Shown: positions 16,446-25,863 of the stretch, one piece after another
Layout: each line of letters starts with the position of its first letter
How positions within the stretch are numbered: position 1 is the stretch's first letter
DNA from: Zhongshania aquatica
Lineage (GTDB): Bacteria; Pseudomonadota; Gammaproteobacteria; Pseudomonadales; Spongiibacteraceae
Direction of reading: 5' to 3'
DNA: 64,000 bases
Assembly (NCBI RefSeq): GCF_027257955.1
Contig: NZ_JANZNQ010000003.1
Location: 230,036-294,035, forward strand
Made by a program: the position numbers and the translations under genes
The notes under the pieces: generated by a model
The model's input: the letters and a program-made list of their open reading frames with translations, nothing else
The model's database searches: none
What the model was told of the DNA's origin: nothing

Positions 16446-19406
16446 ATGACTCAAGTCGACACTGCTGTACGAACACCTATAAATCCCACTGCTTTTCCCA
16501 GCTTTGAATTACTTAGCAACGAAGATGTGCCCGCACTGGGGGTGAGCATTGCGGAGTATCGCCACAATAAAACCGGCGCCAGCCACTACCATATAGCCAG
16601 CGACAATCCTGAAAATGTATTTTTAGTGGCACTGCGCACCGTACCTAAAGATTCCACCGGCGTAGCACATATTCTTGAACACACCGCCCTGTGCGGCAGC
16701 GAGAAATATCCTGTGCGCGACCCGTTTTTCATGATGATTCGGCGCTCCTTAAATAGCTTTATGAACGCGTTCACCAGCTCAGACTGGACCGCCTACCCCT
16801 TCGCCAGTAGCAATCGCAAAGATTTTGAAAATCTACTGCAAGTGTATTTAGACGCGGTATTTTTCTCACGCCTTCACCCTCTCGACTTTGCCCAAGAGGG
16901 ACATCGCCTAGAGTTTAAAGACCCCAAAGACCCGAACTCAGAGCTAGAATTTAAAGGCGTCGTATTCAACGAAATGAAAGGCGCTATGAGTTCGGTATCT
17001 AGCCAACTTTGGCATACCCTGTGTAAGTATTTATTCCCCAGCACTACCTATCACTACAATAGTGGTGGCGAGCCAGAAGACATACCTGACCTTAGCTATG
17101 AACAGCTGAAATCCTTTTATAAAAGTCATTATCATCCTAGCAACGCGATTTTCATGACCTTTGGTGATATACCTGCGGCAGAACATCAAGCGCGATTTGA
17201 AGAATTAGCCTTAACCCGCTTCGACGCGCTGAATACCCATATCGCGGTCGGCGACGAAAAGCGCTACCACGCCCCAATTCGCGTACAAGAAAGTTACCCA
17301 CTGCCGGCATCAGAGGACACCACCGACAAAACCCATGTGGTGGTCGCTTGGTTGATGGGTAAAAGCACCAAACTCGAAACCCAATTAGAGGCCCAATTAC
17401 TCGCCGGTGTCTTGCTTGATAATAGCGCCAGTCCGCTAATGCATGCCCTAGAAACGACATCACTAGGTAAGTCTCCCTCTCCCCTTTGTGGGCTTGAAGA
17501 CTCCATGCGGGAAATGGTATTCGCCTGTGGTGTGGAAGGAAGCAATACCAACAGCATTGATGAAGTAGAAGCTCTCGTCCTCGACACGTTAAAAGCGGTC
17601 GCCGAGAACGGAATTCCAAAAGAAGATGTTGATGCTGTATTACATCAACTTGAATTGCGTCAGCGTGAAATCGGCGGCGATGGCTACCCTTATGGATTGC
17701 AATTAATTCTTACCGCACTGGGCAGTGCGACACATCGTGGCAAGCCCATCGAGTTACTGAACCTCGACCCTGCCCTGCAGGCGATCAGACTTAAAACAGA
17801 AAGCCCTAGCTACATTAAACAACTCGCGCAAAACCTACTTGACAACCCGCACCGGGTTACTCTGGTTATGAGCCCAGATCAGCAAATCCAAACACGCATC
17901 GAGCAAGCCGAAAAACAACGACTCAGCCGTATTAAAGATGCGCTCAGCGAAGAAGAGAAGCAAGACATAATCGACCAAGCAGCGGCCTTAGCTGAACGTC
18001 AATCTATGAAAGAAGATGAATCCATACTTCCTAAAGTTACTTTAGAAGACGTACCGCTAGACACGCCTGCCCTGCATTGTGACATGTTGCAGTTCGGCAA
18101 CCTCCCGTACACACGATATGGTCGCGGCACAAACGGTTTGGTCTACCAACAACTGTTAGTGACCTTGCCCGAGCTGAGCGATCGTGAGATTTCGCTGCTG
18201 TCCATTTATACATTGGTTACCACTGAGCTGGGATTAGGTGAACAAACTTACTTGCAAGTGCAAGCGCGACAGTCCCAGGTCTGCGGCGGCATTAGCGCCT
18301 ATACCACCATGCGCGGCGGCATAGACGACGAGCAAACAACTCAAGCCTTCCTTGTATTGTCATCAAAAGCCCTACTGCGCAACGCAAAGGCGCAGGCTTC
18401 GCTTATGCGGGAAACCTTTGAGAAACTGCGATTTGATGAACTGGACCGCCTAAAAGAACTTATCGCACAACTCAAAGGACGCAGAGAATCTGGTATCACC
18501 GGTAACGGACATGGTTTAGCGATGAGCGCTGCCAGCGCAGGCATGAGTCCCACCGCCAAGATCAATGAGGAACTTGGTGGTTTGAGCGGAATTAGGCTTT
18601 TAAAGCAATTAGCGCTTCGTATCGATGATAAAGCCGAACTCGCTGAGCTCGCCGAAGAATTAGCGACAATACACAGTAAAATGCAGGCGAGTGCGAAACA
18701 GCTGCTTATCATCGCCGAAGACCATGAGTTGATGAATCTGTGTACTGACATTTCACCAATCTGGCGCGACTTCAACGTGAGTGACCCATCAACGTTTGTT
18801 TTGCCAGCACTGCGAACGGTAAACAAAGAATTCTGGGTTGCTAATTCCCAGGTTAATTTCTGCGCTAAGGCCTACCCCACTGTACCATCTGGTCACCCCG
18901 ACGCTGCGGTACTGACGGTATTTGCAGTCTATTTGCGCAACGGGTATTTGCACCGAGCAATCCGCGAACAAGGCGGCGCCTACGGCGGTGGCGCATCCCA
19001 AGATTCCAATATTGCGGCATTCCGCTTTTACTCATACCGCGACCCGCGTTTAGAAGAAACATTAAACGACTTCGACAAATCCATAACGTGGATGCTAAGT
19101 ACGGCGGTATCTGCTCAGGGCTTGGAAGAAGCGATTTTAGGCGTGGTCAGCAGTATCGATAAGCCAGGTTCACCCGCAGGCGAAGCGAAACAGGACTATC
19201 ACAGTAATATTTTTGGCCGTACCATCGCCGAGCGTCGGCAATTTCGGCAGCGGGTTCTAGCTGTGACGGAAGCCGATTTACTGCGAGTTTGCGAAACGTA
19301 TTTTACAAATACCGAAGCAAGTGTGGCGGTAGTGAGCAATGACAGCAAGGCCGAAGCTTTAGCCGAGTGGATCGCGCAGGAAGGGATGACTATTCAACGA
19401 TTATAA
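16446..19406 (+). CDS. M16C zinc metallopeptidase, PreP-like (presequence protease family)
   Basis: 986 residues, the usual size of M16C enzymes. The inverted zinc motif HILEH is at residues 75-79, followed by the conserved TALCGSEKYPVRDPFFMMIRRSLNSFMNAFT block and GVVFNEMKGAMSS, which carries the third ligand Glu region. The C-terminal half has the M16C-associated domain and the inactive M16 repeats, with the GGAYGGG motif near the end. These clamshell proteases degrade short unfolded peptides. No signal peptide is seen, so it is probably cytoplasmic. It might process peptides imported by the nearby opp system, but that is only a guess from proximity. Confidence 0.9.
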   Translation: MTQVDTAVRTPINPTAFPSFELLSNEDVPALGVSIAEYRHNKTGASHYHIASDNPENVFLVALRTVPKDSTGVAHILEHTALCGSEKYPVRDPFFMMIRRSLNSFMNAFTSSDWTAYPFASSNRKDFENLLQVYLDAVFFSRLHPLDFAQEGHRLEFKDPKDPNSELEFKGVVFNEMKGAMSSVSSQLWHTLCKYLFPSTTYHYNSGGEPEDIPDLSYEQLKSFYKSHYHPSNAIFMTFGDIPAAEHQARFEELALTRFDALNTHIAVGDEKRYHAPIRVQESYPLPASEDTTDKTHVVVAWLMGKSTKLETQLEAQLLAGVLLDNSASPLMHALETTSLGKSPSPLCGLEDSMREMVFACGVEGSNTNSIDEVEALVLDTLKAVAENGIPKEDVDAVLHQLELRQREIGGDGYPYGLQLILTALGSATHRGKPIELLNLDPALQAIRLKTESPSYIKQLAQNLLDNPHRVTLVMSPDQQIQTRIEQAEKQRLSRIKDALSEEEKQDIIDQAAALAERQSMKEDESILPKVTLEDVPLDTPALHCDMLQFGNLPYTRYGRGTNGLVYQQLLVTLPELSDREISLLSIYTLVTTELGLGEQTYLQVQARQSQVCGGISAYTTMRGGIDDEQTTQAFLVLSSKALLRNAKAQASLMRETFEKLRFDELDRLKELIAQLKGRRESGITGNGHGLAMSAASAGMSPTAKINEELGGLSGIRLLKQLALRIDDKAELAELAEELATIHSKMQASAKQLLIIAEDHELMNLCTDISPIWRDFNVSDPSTFVLPALRTVNKEFWVANSQVNFCAKAYPTVPSGHPDAAVLTVFAVYLRNGYLHRAIREQGGAYGGGASQDSNIAAFRFYSYRDPRLEETLNDFDKSITWMLSTAVSAQGLEEAILGVVSSIDKPGSPAGEAKQDYHSNIFGRTIAERRQFRQRVLAVTEADLLRVCETYFTNTEASVAVVSNDSKAEALAEWIAQEGMTIQRL

Positions 19407-19422
19407 ATTGACCTGCTCATGA

Positions 19423-19460
19423 ACATTGCGGCGGCTAAATAAAAATAGCTGCCGCAATGT
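19423..19460. terminator. Hairpin between convergent genes
   Basis: Near-perfect arms ACATTGCGGCGGCTA / TAGCTGCCGCAATGT enclose an 8-base AT-rich loop. It lies between the convergent ends of the M16 protease gene and the Spy-like gene. There is no clear T-run after either arm, so it may be a weak bidirectional terminator or an mRNA 3' stabilising hairpin. Confidence 0.6.
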
Positions 19461-19479
19461 CAGTTTATTGCCGAATACC

Positions 19480-19905
19480 CTATTTAGCTGCCGTTGCAGC
19501 CTGTAATGCATCAGAGCGCATTTTGTTATATTCGCGTTTTTGCTGCTTATTCAGTAAGCCATAAAAACCGCGCTGGGTATTTAGCAAGGCCTTAGTATGC
19601 GCGGTAGAAAGACGCCCCGCTTCCCGGCTCAAGCGAGTCACATCTGAATCACTCAACCTTTCCAAATTAACGCGACGTATACTCTCCTGCGCTGCAACAA
19701 GCCCATCACGGATTGTGACTGCCTCTTTCGCATAATTTTCAAGCAAGGTTTTAATCTGCCCTTGCTGAGTCGTTGTTAACTTCAATTTTTCAGTCAACAC
19801 GTCTAGGCGCGTGCCTCCAAAGGCAGCCTCATCAGCAAACACGGGTGACATAGAAAAACCGCCCAACATAAGGCTCAACAACATTACAAAACTAAGTTTC
19901 TTCAT
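19480..19905 (-). CDS. Periplasmic Spy/CpxP-like (LTxxQ) protein
   Basis: 141 residues. A clear signal peptide MKKLSFVMLLSLMLGGFSMSPVFA is followed by a small all-helical domain containing KLKLTTTQQGQIKTLL, the LTxxQ motif of the Spy/CpxP/heavy-metal resistance superfamily, and a second similar segment around LLNKQQKREYNKMRSDAL. Family members are periplasmic chaperones or envelope-stress modulators. No histidine-rich metal site is seen. It stands alone, with a 385-bp spacer upstream. Confidence 0.7.
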   Translation of the reverse strand: MKKLSFVMLLSLMLGGFSMSPVFADEAAFGGTRLDVLTEKLKLTTTQQGQIKTLLENYAKEAVTIRDGLVAAQESIRRVNLERLSDSDVTRLSREAGRLSTAHTKALLNTQRGFYGLLNKQQKREYNKMRSDALQAATAAK

Positions 19906-20290
19906 TATTTCCCCACAAATATTATGGCATAAACATTATTGAGACATAGTAAACGGAAAAAGTGCCCCGTGCACAGCACAGAAAGTACGTATTAATCGGC
20001 AAACGCCTGTGACCATAAGCCGACATTGAATTAAAAATAAATCAGCGCGGCAATTAAAAGCCAGAAAAACCTTGCTTACGCGCAAATGTAAGTAACCTCC
20101 GAGCGCAAAGGCAATACAACCGGCGCTTTCCTTAACTTGATCCGGTAATCGATTATCTCAGGGATCAGAAAACGTCCGCACTCAAGCCATCCTTAGCGCT
20201 TCGCCCTGGCTCACGTGGCGCGTCACTTGACTCAGAGAAAACAGCCATGGAAATTAGTACCGATCGAGCGAGATGATTTTGAGGGCAAAT
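19906..20290. other. 385-bp intergenic region upstream of the Spy-like gene
   Basis: It carries the promoter region of the Spy-like gene (reverse strand) and the 3' side of recX. I see no convincing ORF, tRNA or T-run terminator. AT-rich stretches near 20020-20050 could be promoter elements, but no -35/-10 pair stands out. Short CG-rich inverted pieces around 20110-20230 are not long enough to call. Confidence 0.4.
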
Positions 20291-20728
20291 TTAAAATAGT
20301 TCGCGAATATGATCAAACCCAAACCCCTTATACTGCATATAGCGCGTACATTTAGCACGCAACTTAGTATCCGACATATCTTCATTACCGTATTTTTTCT
20401 CAAAAAGCGCTCTCGCCACAGCCGACCAATCTACATTTTGCTCGGTAAAAACGTCATCAATTAAGGAATCAGAGATACCACGCTGACGCAATTCAGCTTG
20501 AATATACTTCGGCCCATATCCTGAATTCACGCGCAAACGGAAAAATGAATCTGCAAATCGGCTATCTGCTTGTAAGCCCTCTATACTAAGTTGCTCTAGC
20601 ACTTGGTCAATTTCTGAACACTCAGGGAATTTATGCGACAATTTTTGATGTAATTCCCAACGTGAATACTCCCGCCTAGCGAGAAAATCCATTGCCTTCA
20701 GCCTAATATTTTTTTTTATAAAAGCCAA
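20291..20728 (-). CDS. recX: Regulatory protein RecX
   Basis: 145 residues, the family size. RecX helical repeats are visible: AMDFLARREYSRWELHQKL, IEGLQADSRFADSFFRLRVNSGYGPKYIQAELRQRGIS and the C-terminal RYMQYKGFGFDHIRELF. RecX binds RecA filaments and inhibits their extension and ATPase. It probably starts at TTG (20728) with GGAG eight bases upstream. It normally follows recA immediately; here recA is 12.7 kb away on the same strand, with the tad locus between. I found no CTG-N10-CAG LexA box in the 178 bp upstream, so SOS control of recX may be lost or reduced. Confidence 0.9.
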   Translation of the reverse strand: MAFIKKNIRLKAMDFLARREYSRWELHQKLSHKFPECSEIDQVLEQLSIEGLQADSRFADSFFRLRVNSGYGPKYIQAELRQRGISDSLIDDVFTEQNVDWSAVARALFEKKYGNEDMSDTKLRAKCTRYMQYKGFGFDHIRELF

Positions 20729-20906
20729 AAAACGTGCTCCAGGTCACAAAAAAGCAGCAATTACGCGTAAAACCTACTATTTCCCTTAACGCAGCTTCGG
20801 CAACTACTTATTTCATTAAATCTGTGTAAAGACCAAAGTAAGCACCAAGGCCGAGAGGGAAAACCTGCGCTGTTCGGTCCACTACTTTAATCACGGAGAA
20901 TGAATC

Positions 20907-21101
20907 ATGTTAAACAAAATTATGAGCAAACTAAACACTTTCAAAAAAGACGAGAGCGGCGCCAGTGCGATTGAGTACGCTGTAATGGCTGCATTGCTTG
21001 TTGTTATCATTGTCTTCGGCGTCAGCCTGCTGGGTAGCGGCTCTAGCACCACTGCTGGTATCGGCAAGGCGTTCACAGACATTGCTACCCAACTAGAGTA
21101 G
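20907..21101 (+). CDS. flp: Flp-family type IVb pilin
   Basis: 64 residues. A short charged leader is followed by the Flp processing site KDESG/ASAIEYAVMAALL: cleavage after Gly18, with Glu at +5 and Tyr at +6, then a hydrophobic helix VVIIVFGVSLL. This is the major subunit of the Tad pilus, processed by the TadV peptidase encoded next. The start ATG has GGAG 8 bases upstream. It heads the tad gene cluster; the promoter must lie in the 178 bp shared with recX. Confidence 0.93.
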   Translation: MLNKIMSKLNTFKKDESGASAIEYAVMAALLVVIIVFGVSLLGSGSSTTAGIGKAFTDIATQLE

Positions 21102-21116
21102 TTGTGAGAGTACTCG

Positions 21117-21587
21117 GTGTTATTACCAGCACTAATTATCATCGTAGTTATAGCGTTTATCGACTGGAAGTATAGACGGATACCAAATAGCTGGCTGGTG
21201 ATACTCTTGGGATGGGCGGCAAGTTATGCCGCCTTCTCCCCAGAAATTAGCTTCAAAATTATTGCCATGAATGTCGTTATTGGATTGACGCTGACCTTAC
21301 CCGGGTACATAAAAGGGATTGTAGGTGGCGGTGATGTGAAACTGATGCTGGCAATATCTCCTTTATGGCCACCGATGCAATTACTTAGTATTTTCTCGGC
21401 CGGTATTCTTAGTTTGCTGTTGTTAATGGCGATTGCGCATTTTTTCTCTGCGATATCATTAACAAAAGCGCACTACCCAAGCCAATGTAAAAGCACCACT
21501 ACCGCACCGTTTAAACGAGGCCTCCCACTGGGAAGCGCGATTGCGCTTGGTGCAATAGTTGTCACACTTTTCCGTTTAATAACGTAA
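21117..21587 (+). CDS. tadV: Prepilin peptidase TadV/CpaA (A24)
   Basis: 156 residues with about five TM segments. The A24 aspartyl protease sites are FIDWKYRRIPN (first Asp) and GGGDVKLMLAI (GxGDxK, second Asp). It lacks the N-terminal methylase domain of PilD, as usual in TadV/CpaA. It starts at GTG 15 bp after flp. It processes Flp and the TadE/TadG pseudopilins in the inner membrane. Confidence 0.92.
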   Translation: MLLPALIIIVVIAFIDWKYRRIPNSWLVILLGWAASYAAFSPEISFKIIAMNVVIGLTLTLPGYIKGIVGGGDVKLMLAISPLWPPMQLLSIFSAGILSLLLLMAIAHFFSAISLTKAHYPSQCKSTTTAPFKRGLPLGSAIALGAIVVTLFRLIT

Positions 21588-21621
21588 ACTCAAACTAGCA
21601 AGTTATGCAGGGAGCACTGCA

Positions 21622-22104
21622 ATGGTAAACCACAACTTTTATCGCTCAATTAAGCAGCGGCAAAAAGGTGCCGTTGCCATTGAATTTGTGTTCATCTTTC
21701 CAGTTTTCTTTCTAATTTGTTACGCCATCATTGTCTATGGCCTAGCGTTCTTACTTGTTCAAAACTTCACGTACTCAAGCGAAGAAGTGCTGCGCGCTGC
21801 ACTTGTGTGTGAAGATTGCGAGACAGCTGAAGATTGGGAAGCCGAAATTACCGCTATAGCAACTGTGCGTCTTACAAAAGACAATGCTGACGGCCTACTA
21901 GTTTACTCTCCTGACTCACTGACTTGGGCTCGGGATTGCAGAGATGCATCTGCGCCAACCGATGGGTCTCCAGCGTTGGATGGTATATTGTGCGAGGTGT
22001 CTGTTTCAGCAGCACCTTTGCTAGATGGAATTACCATGCCAGGTTTTGGAAAGTTACCCACGCTACCCAACCTCTTAACTGGTAAAGCCAGCCTTCTTTT
22101 TTAA
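21622..22104 (+). CDS. tadE: TadE-like minor pseudopilin
   Basis: 160 residues. The N-terminus QRQKG/AVAIEFVFIFPVFFLICYAIIVYGLAF is the TadE signature: Gly16, Glu21, then a long hydrophobic helix. The remainder is periplasmic with three or four cysteines (CEDCE, DCRDA, ILCEV) that may form disulphides. ATG is preceded by GGGAG. It is the only TadE/TadF member in the locus; most loci have two. Confidence 0.88.
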   Translation: MVNHNFYRSIKQRQKGAVAIEFVFIFPVFFLICYAIIVYGLAFLLVQNFTYSSEEVLRAALVCEDCETAEDWEAEITAIATVRLTKDNADGLLVYSPDSLTWARDCRDASAPTDGSPALDGILCEVSVSAAPLLDGITMPGFGKLPTLPNLLTGKASLLF

Positions 22105-22311
22105 TGTTGCATTACGTTTGAGATCGCAGGGACGCTGAATATCCGCACAACAATTGTGGAGATTCTACCCAAAGTGATATAGAAAGGGACAAGTCACAGT
22201 GCATATACGTAGCACCCACAATAGAATCACTATGACACAATCAATAATATCCGTTTAAAGACAGTGGTAATAAATAGCACATCAATTTATTGACCTTTTA
22301 GGGACACGATT
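22105..22311. other. 207-bp gap inside the tad cluster
   Basis: This is the only large gap between tadE and rcpC. It holds no supported ORF. Direct AT-rich stretches near 22240-22290 could carry a second promoter for the rcpC-tadG part, suggesting the tad locus may be two transcription units. No terminator with T-run was seen. Confidence 0.35.
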
Positions 22312-23229
22312 ATGCAAGCAAGGACTTTAAAAATTATCGCAGCACTGCTAATTGTTAGCGCAGTGTTTATGGGGATAATAGGATATAAAATTAGCCAGGA
22401 AGACTCGTCCAAAAGCCGCTCAGCTCAACAAGCTCAAGCGTCAAACACCACAGATCAAACTGATTTTGCCTATGCGCAAAAACTACTCATAGTAAACCGC
22501 GGCATGAACAAAGGTGACATTGTTACCGCAGAAGATGTGCAGCTAATTCCCTACCCATTACTTGTGGAAGGTAGCTTTACCAAAGTTGCAGACATCGTGA
22601 ACAAAAAGCTCGAATCTAAAGTAGCGGTGGGCGCCATCATTCGCGAGAGCGATTTTGAAAAACAAAGCACACTAGCACCGCATATCAGCCAAGGGTATCG
22701 CGCGCTGGCCATCAAAGTTAATGAAGCATCCGGTGCCGGTGGGTTTTTGCAACCTGGTGATCGTGTTGACGTTATCTTTACCACCAAGGCTAGCAAGGAA
22801 ACGTATAACAAAAGCATGTCTCGCCGGTTGCTAAAAAATGTACGCTTACTCGCTTTCGGAACCGATGTTGAGCGCGACGATAAGGCCATTGTGGTCACCG
22901 ATAGTAAGAAGAAGTCCAAAGACGAAAAAGAATCCGGCAAAAGTAGCCGTTCAGCAGTCCTAGAAATTGCCTTAGATGACATAGGCGTGCTGACTCTTGC
23001 GGAAGAAAGTGGTGACCTAAGGTTGGTAGCGCTAGGCGAAGCCGATATGGACTTAGAAAGTACGGTAACTGACGAAAGCGATGCAGACTTAAATGCAGTG
23101 AATCATATTAGTGACGCCGACAAAACTGCCTTTATCCGCGACGTTACCGGCCTCTCCCCGCCACCACGACCTAAATCAATTTATGTTTACAGCGGTGACT
23201 CAGTAGAAACAATTTCGGTGCGCAACTAA
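22312..23229 (+). CDS. rcpC: Flp pilus assembly protein CpaB/RcpC
   Basis: 305 residues. An N-terminal TM (LKIIAALLIVSAVFMGIIGYKI) is followed by a SAF-type domain around residues 60-120 (VNRGMNKGDIVTAEDVQLIPYP) and the RcpC block LAIKVNEASGAGGFLQPGDRVDVIFT. It is a periplasmic partner of the outer-membrane secretin in Tad systems. It contains a charged, Lys/Ser-rich insert near residues 190-215 that is likely disordered. The stop overlaps an upstream ATG of the next frame, but the next gene probably starts 39 bases later. Confidence 0.9.
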   Translation: MQARTLKIIAALLIVSAVFMGIIGYKISQEDSSKSRSAQQAQASNTTDQTDFAYAQKLLIVNRGMNKGDIVTAEDVQLIPYPLLVEGSFTKVADIVNKKLESKVAVGAIIRESDFEKQSTLAPHISQGYRALAIKVNEASGAGGFLQPGDRVDVIFTTKASKETYNKSMSRRLLKNVRLLAFGTDVERDDKAIVVTDSKKKSKDEKESGKSSRSAVLEIALDDIGVLTLAEESGDLRLVALGEADMDLESTVTDESDADLNAVNHISDADKTAFIRDVTGLSPPPRPKSIYVYSGDSVETISVRN

Positions 23230-23267
23230 TGAATGCGAGACAAACCATAGGCAAAGGAGTATCCAAA

Positions 23268-24575
23268 ATGAAAAAAGGATTTATATTCGGTTTGCTTCTC
23301 GCACTGGTTAGCACCGTGCAAGCAAGCCCGTACAAAACCCTGCGAATGACCATTGGCGAACAGCAAGCACTAAGTACGCAGTACAGTGTAAAACGCAGTG
23401 CCATTGGAAATCCCGCAATTGCCTCACTTAAGGTCTTAAACTCAACACAGTTTTTGATTACGGCAAAACAAATTGGCTCAACGCAACTGCTATTATGGCA
23501 AGGCGGCGCCGAGCCCACTACGTTTAAGATTGACGTCGTACCCGATATCGCCGGCTCTAGCACAAATGGTGTTGCGATTGACGCGGTGGGAAACAGAATT
23601 GTCCTGCAGGGTAAAACCGAATCATTAAGTCAACACGATCAGTTACTGAGCTCAGCTGGCGACGGTGCGATCGACAACACTGTTCAGCAAGGCGCTATTC
23701 AAGTACAAACCGACATTCGTATAATTGAATACAGTCGCTCACAACTGAAGCAGATTGGTACCGCGCTCGCCTATACTGGTGGCGATACGTCGATCGCGAC
23801 AGGCGCGGCAAGCTTACTTCCTATTCTAAGCGGTAATCCTGTCGGTCAACTATTAGGAGGTATCGCAACAGGAACGGATACCTCGTCAATACTTGTCGGC
23901 CACGCGACAGGGAACTTTAAAGCTGCCATAAATGCGTTACAACAAAATGGCTACGCCTACACATTGGCAGAACCTTCTTTAGTAAGCCTCTCTGGACAAA
24001 CAGCGAGTTTCTTGGCGGGTGGCGAGTTTCCCTACCCAGTATCAAGTCGCGAAGGTCAGGTACAAATAGAATTCAAAGAATTCGGCGTACGCCTACGTCT
24101 TACACCAACAGTGCTAAGCGAAAACAGCATTATGTTGAAAGTAGCGCCTGAAGTGAGTGATTTAGACTTCAATAGCGGTGTACAGGCCAGTGGTGTTTCG
24201 GTCCCCGCTCTTCGAGTACGTCGCACCGACACCGCCATTCAGCTAGCACCGGGTGAGAGTTTCATCATTAGCGGCTTAGTCACTCGAAACACTTTTAACA
24301 ATGCCAATCGTGTACCTGGCCTTGGCGACATTCCAATTCTCGGATCGCTGTTCCGCTCTACTCGCTTTGAACAAGATGACAAAGAACTGGTAATGATCGT
24401 CACTCCACACCTTGTAAAACCGATGGCAGCAAATACCGTTCTACGCGAACTACCTGGTGAAATTTATCAGGACTACACACCATCATTTACAACTATGTTG
24501 TTTGGCGACTCGCAAAAAGGTAATAAACCGAAAAATTCAAAATCATCGTCAGCCGGCGTCGGCTTTTCTAACTAA
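23268..24575 (+). CDS. rcpA: Tad secretin CpaC/RcpA
   Basis: 435 residues from the ATG at 23268, which has AAAGGAG eight bases upstream and begins a signal peptide MKKGFIFGLLLALVSTVQA. The frame also has an ATG at 23229 overlapping the rcpC stop, but that would bury the signal sequence. The pilus-formation N-terminal domain (TLRMTIGEQQALSTQYSVKRSAIGNPAIASLKVL) and the C-terminal secretin domain with VPGLGDIPILGSLFRS and the ELVMIVTPHLV end are all present. It forms the outer-membrane pore for the Flp pilus. It is followed after 17 bp by tadA, with no rcpB or tadZ between. Confidence 0.93.
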   Translation: MKKGFIFGLLLALVSTVQASPYKTLRMTIGEQQALSTQYSVKRSAIGNPAIASLKVLNSTQFLITAKQIGSTQLLLWQGGAEPTTFKIDVVPDIAGSSTNGVAIDAVGNRIVLQGKTESLSQHDQLLSSAGDGAIDNTVQQGAIQVQTDIRIIEYSRSQLKQIGTALAYTGGDTSIATGAASLLPILSGNPVGQLLGGIATGTDTSSILVGHATGNFKAAINALQQNGYAYTLAEPSLVSLSGQTASFLAGGEFPYPVSSREGQVQIEFKEFGVRLRLTPTVLSENSIMLKVAPEVSDLDFNSGVQASGVSVPALRVRRTDTAIQLAPGESFIISGLVTRNTFNNANRVPGLGDIPILGSLFRSTRFEQDDKELVMIVTPHLVKPMAANTVLRELPGEIYQDYTPSFTTMLFGDSQKGNKPKNSKSSSAGVGFSN

Positions 24576-24592
24576 ATTGTAGGTATTCCGCC

Positions 24593-25846
24593 ATGAGACT
24601 TATCGAACGCAGAACACCGACCAAACCGGCAGCACCAACTGATGATTATGAAAAACTAAAGTCAGATATGCATAAGTTTGTTATCGACCGTATTGAAGAT
24701 GACAAAATCATATATGACGACAATCAAAAGAAACTGGAAGAGGCGATTTCCGCCTATATTCGTCAGTACTGCCGCATTTATGAAGCCACGATTGATCGCG
24801 AAACCTTCAATTCATTAGAGAAACATCTACTGAATGAAATCGTCGGTTTTGGTCCTCTACAGAGCTTACTAGATGACCCGACCATCAACGACATCTTGAT
24901 TAACGGGCCACGCAATATCTATATAGAACGTGCCGGTGTACTAGAAAAGGCAGATATGCGCTTTTTAGATAATCGCCACGTGCTGCGAGTCATTCGCCGC
25001 ATGATATCGCCGCTTGGGCGCCGCATTGACGAATCCAGTCCCATCGTCGATGGCCGCCTAGAAGACGGTAGCCGTATCAATGCGATTGTGCCTCCGCTCG
25101 CACTAGATGGCCCCTGTCTATCTATTCGTAAATTTCGCAAGGACCCACTAACCGCACAAGAATTATTGGCGACAGGATCAATTAGCGAAGACGTACTTGA
25201 GTATTTAACAAACGCTGTTGTCAATCGAACCAACATCCTCATCAGCGGCGCGACGGGTTCTGGTAAAACCACTTTACTAAATATACTCAGCCAATTTATA
25301 CCACCTACAGAACGTATCGTAACCATAGAAGACGCGGCCGAGCTGCAACTCCGCAATGGCCACGTCGTTCGCTTAGAAACACGCCCAGAGAACAACGAAG
25401 GGGTCGGTGAAGTCACGGCTCGAGAACTGGTAAAAAACGCCCTGCGGATGAGACCAGACCGCATTATTGTTGGTGAAAGCCGCGGTGGAGAAATCCTCGA
25501 CGTACTTCAAGCCATGAACACCGGCCATAACGGCTCAATGAGTACCGTCCATGCTAACTCAGCACGGGACGCCATTACCCGCTTGGAAATGATGGTTGGA
25601 ATATCCGGCTTCAAGGGCACCGGCGAACTCATTCTCAAAATGATCGGCAGCGCACTAGACCTAATTGTACACATAGGTCGAAAGTCCGACGGCCGCCGCT
25701 GCGTACTTCAGATATCTGAACTGCATGTCGTCAATAACGAACTGACGCTAAAAGATATATTTGTGTACGACGATACCAGTAGAAAGGTATTGCGTGTTGA
25801 CGGCGCTAGAAGTACTGCTCGCGCTACAGAAAACACGCACGCCTGA
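24593..25846 (+). CDS. tadA: Tad pilus ATPase TadA/CpaF
   Basis: 417 residues. The N-terminal domain has GFGPLQSLLDDPTINDILINGP. Walker A GATGSGKTTLLN lies near residues 219-230. Then come the Asp box (VTIEDAAELQL), the Walker B region DRIIVGESRGGEILDVLQAMNTGH and the His box STVHANSARDAITRLE. This is the CpaF branch of type II secretion ATPases, driving pilus assembly and possibly retraction. No separate PilB-like gene is nearby. The name tadA here means tight adherence, not the tRNA deaminase encoded at 58.5 kb. Confidence 0.95.
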   Translation: MRLIERRTPTKPAAPTDDYEKLKSDMHKFVIDRIEDDKIIYDDNQKKLEEAISAYIRQYCRIYEATIDRETFNSLEKHLLNEIVGFGPLQSLLDDPTINDILINGPRNIYIERAGVLEKADMRFLDNRHVLRVIRRMISPLGRRIDESSPIVDGRLEDGSRINAIVPPLALDGPCLSIRKFRKDPLTAQELLATGSISEDVLEYLTNAVVNRTNILISGATGSGKTTLLNILSQFIPPTERIVTIEDAAELQLRNGHVVRLETRPENNEGVGEVTARELVKNALRMRPDRIIVGESRGGEILDVLQAMNTGHNGSMSTVHANSARDAITRLEMMVGISGFKGTGELILKMIGSALDLIVHIGRKSDGRRCVLQISELHVVNNELTLKDIFVYDDTSRKVLRVDGARSTARATENTHA

Positions 25847-25863
25847 GAATTAGGGAGCTCATT

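Noticed and set aside
17152..17619. Reverse-strand open frame of 155 codons inside the M16 protease gene
   Set aside because: It is opposite a clearly coding, motif-rich gene; it has no ribosome site and no family pattern.
20729..20906. LexA box or sigma-54 promoter in the recX/flp spacer
   Set aside because: No CTG-N10-CAG and no GG-N10-GC arrangement with surrounding consensus could be found by eye.
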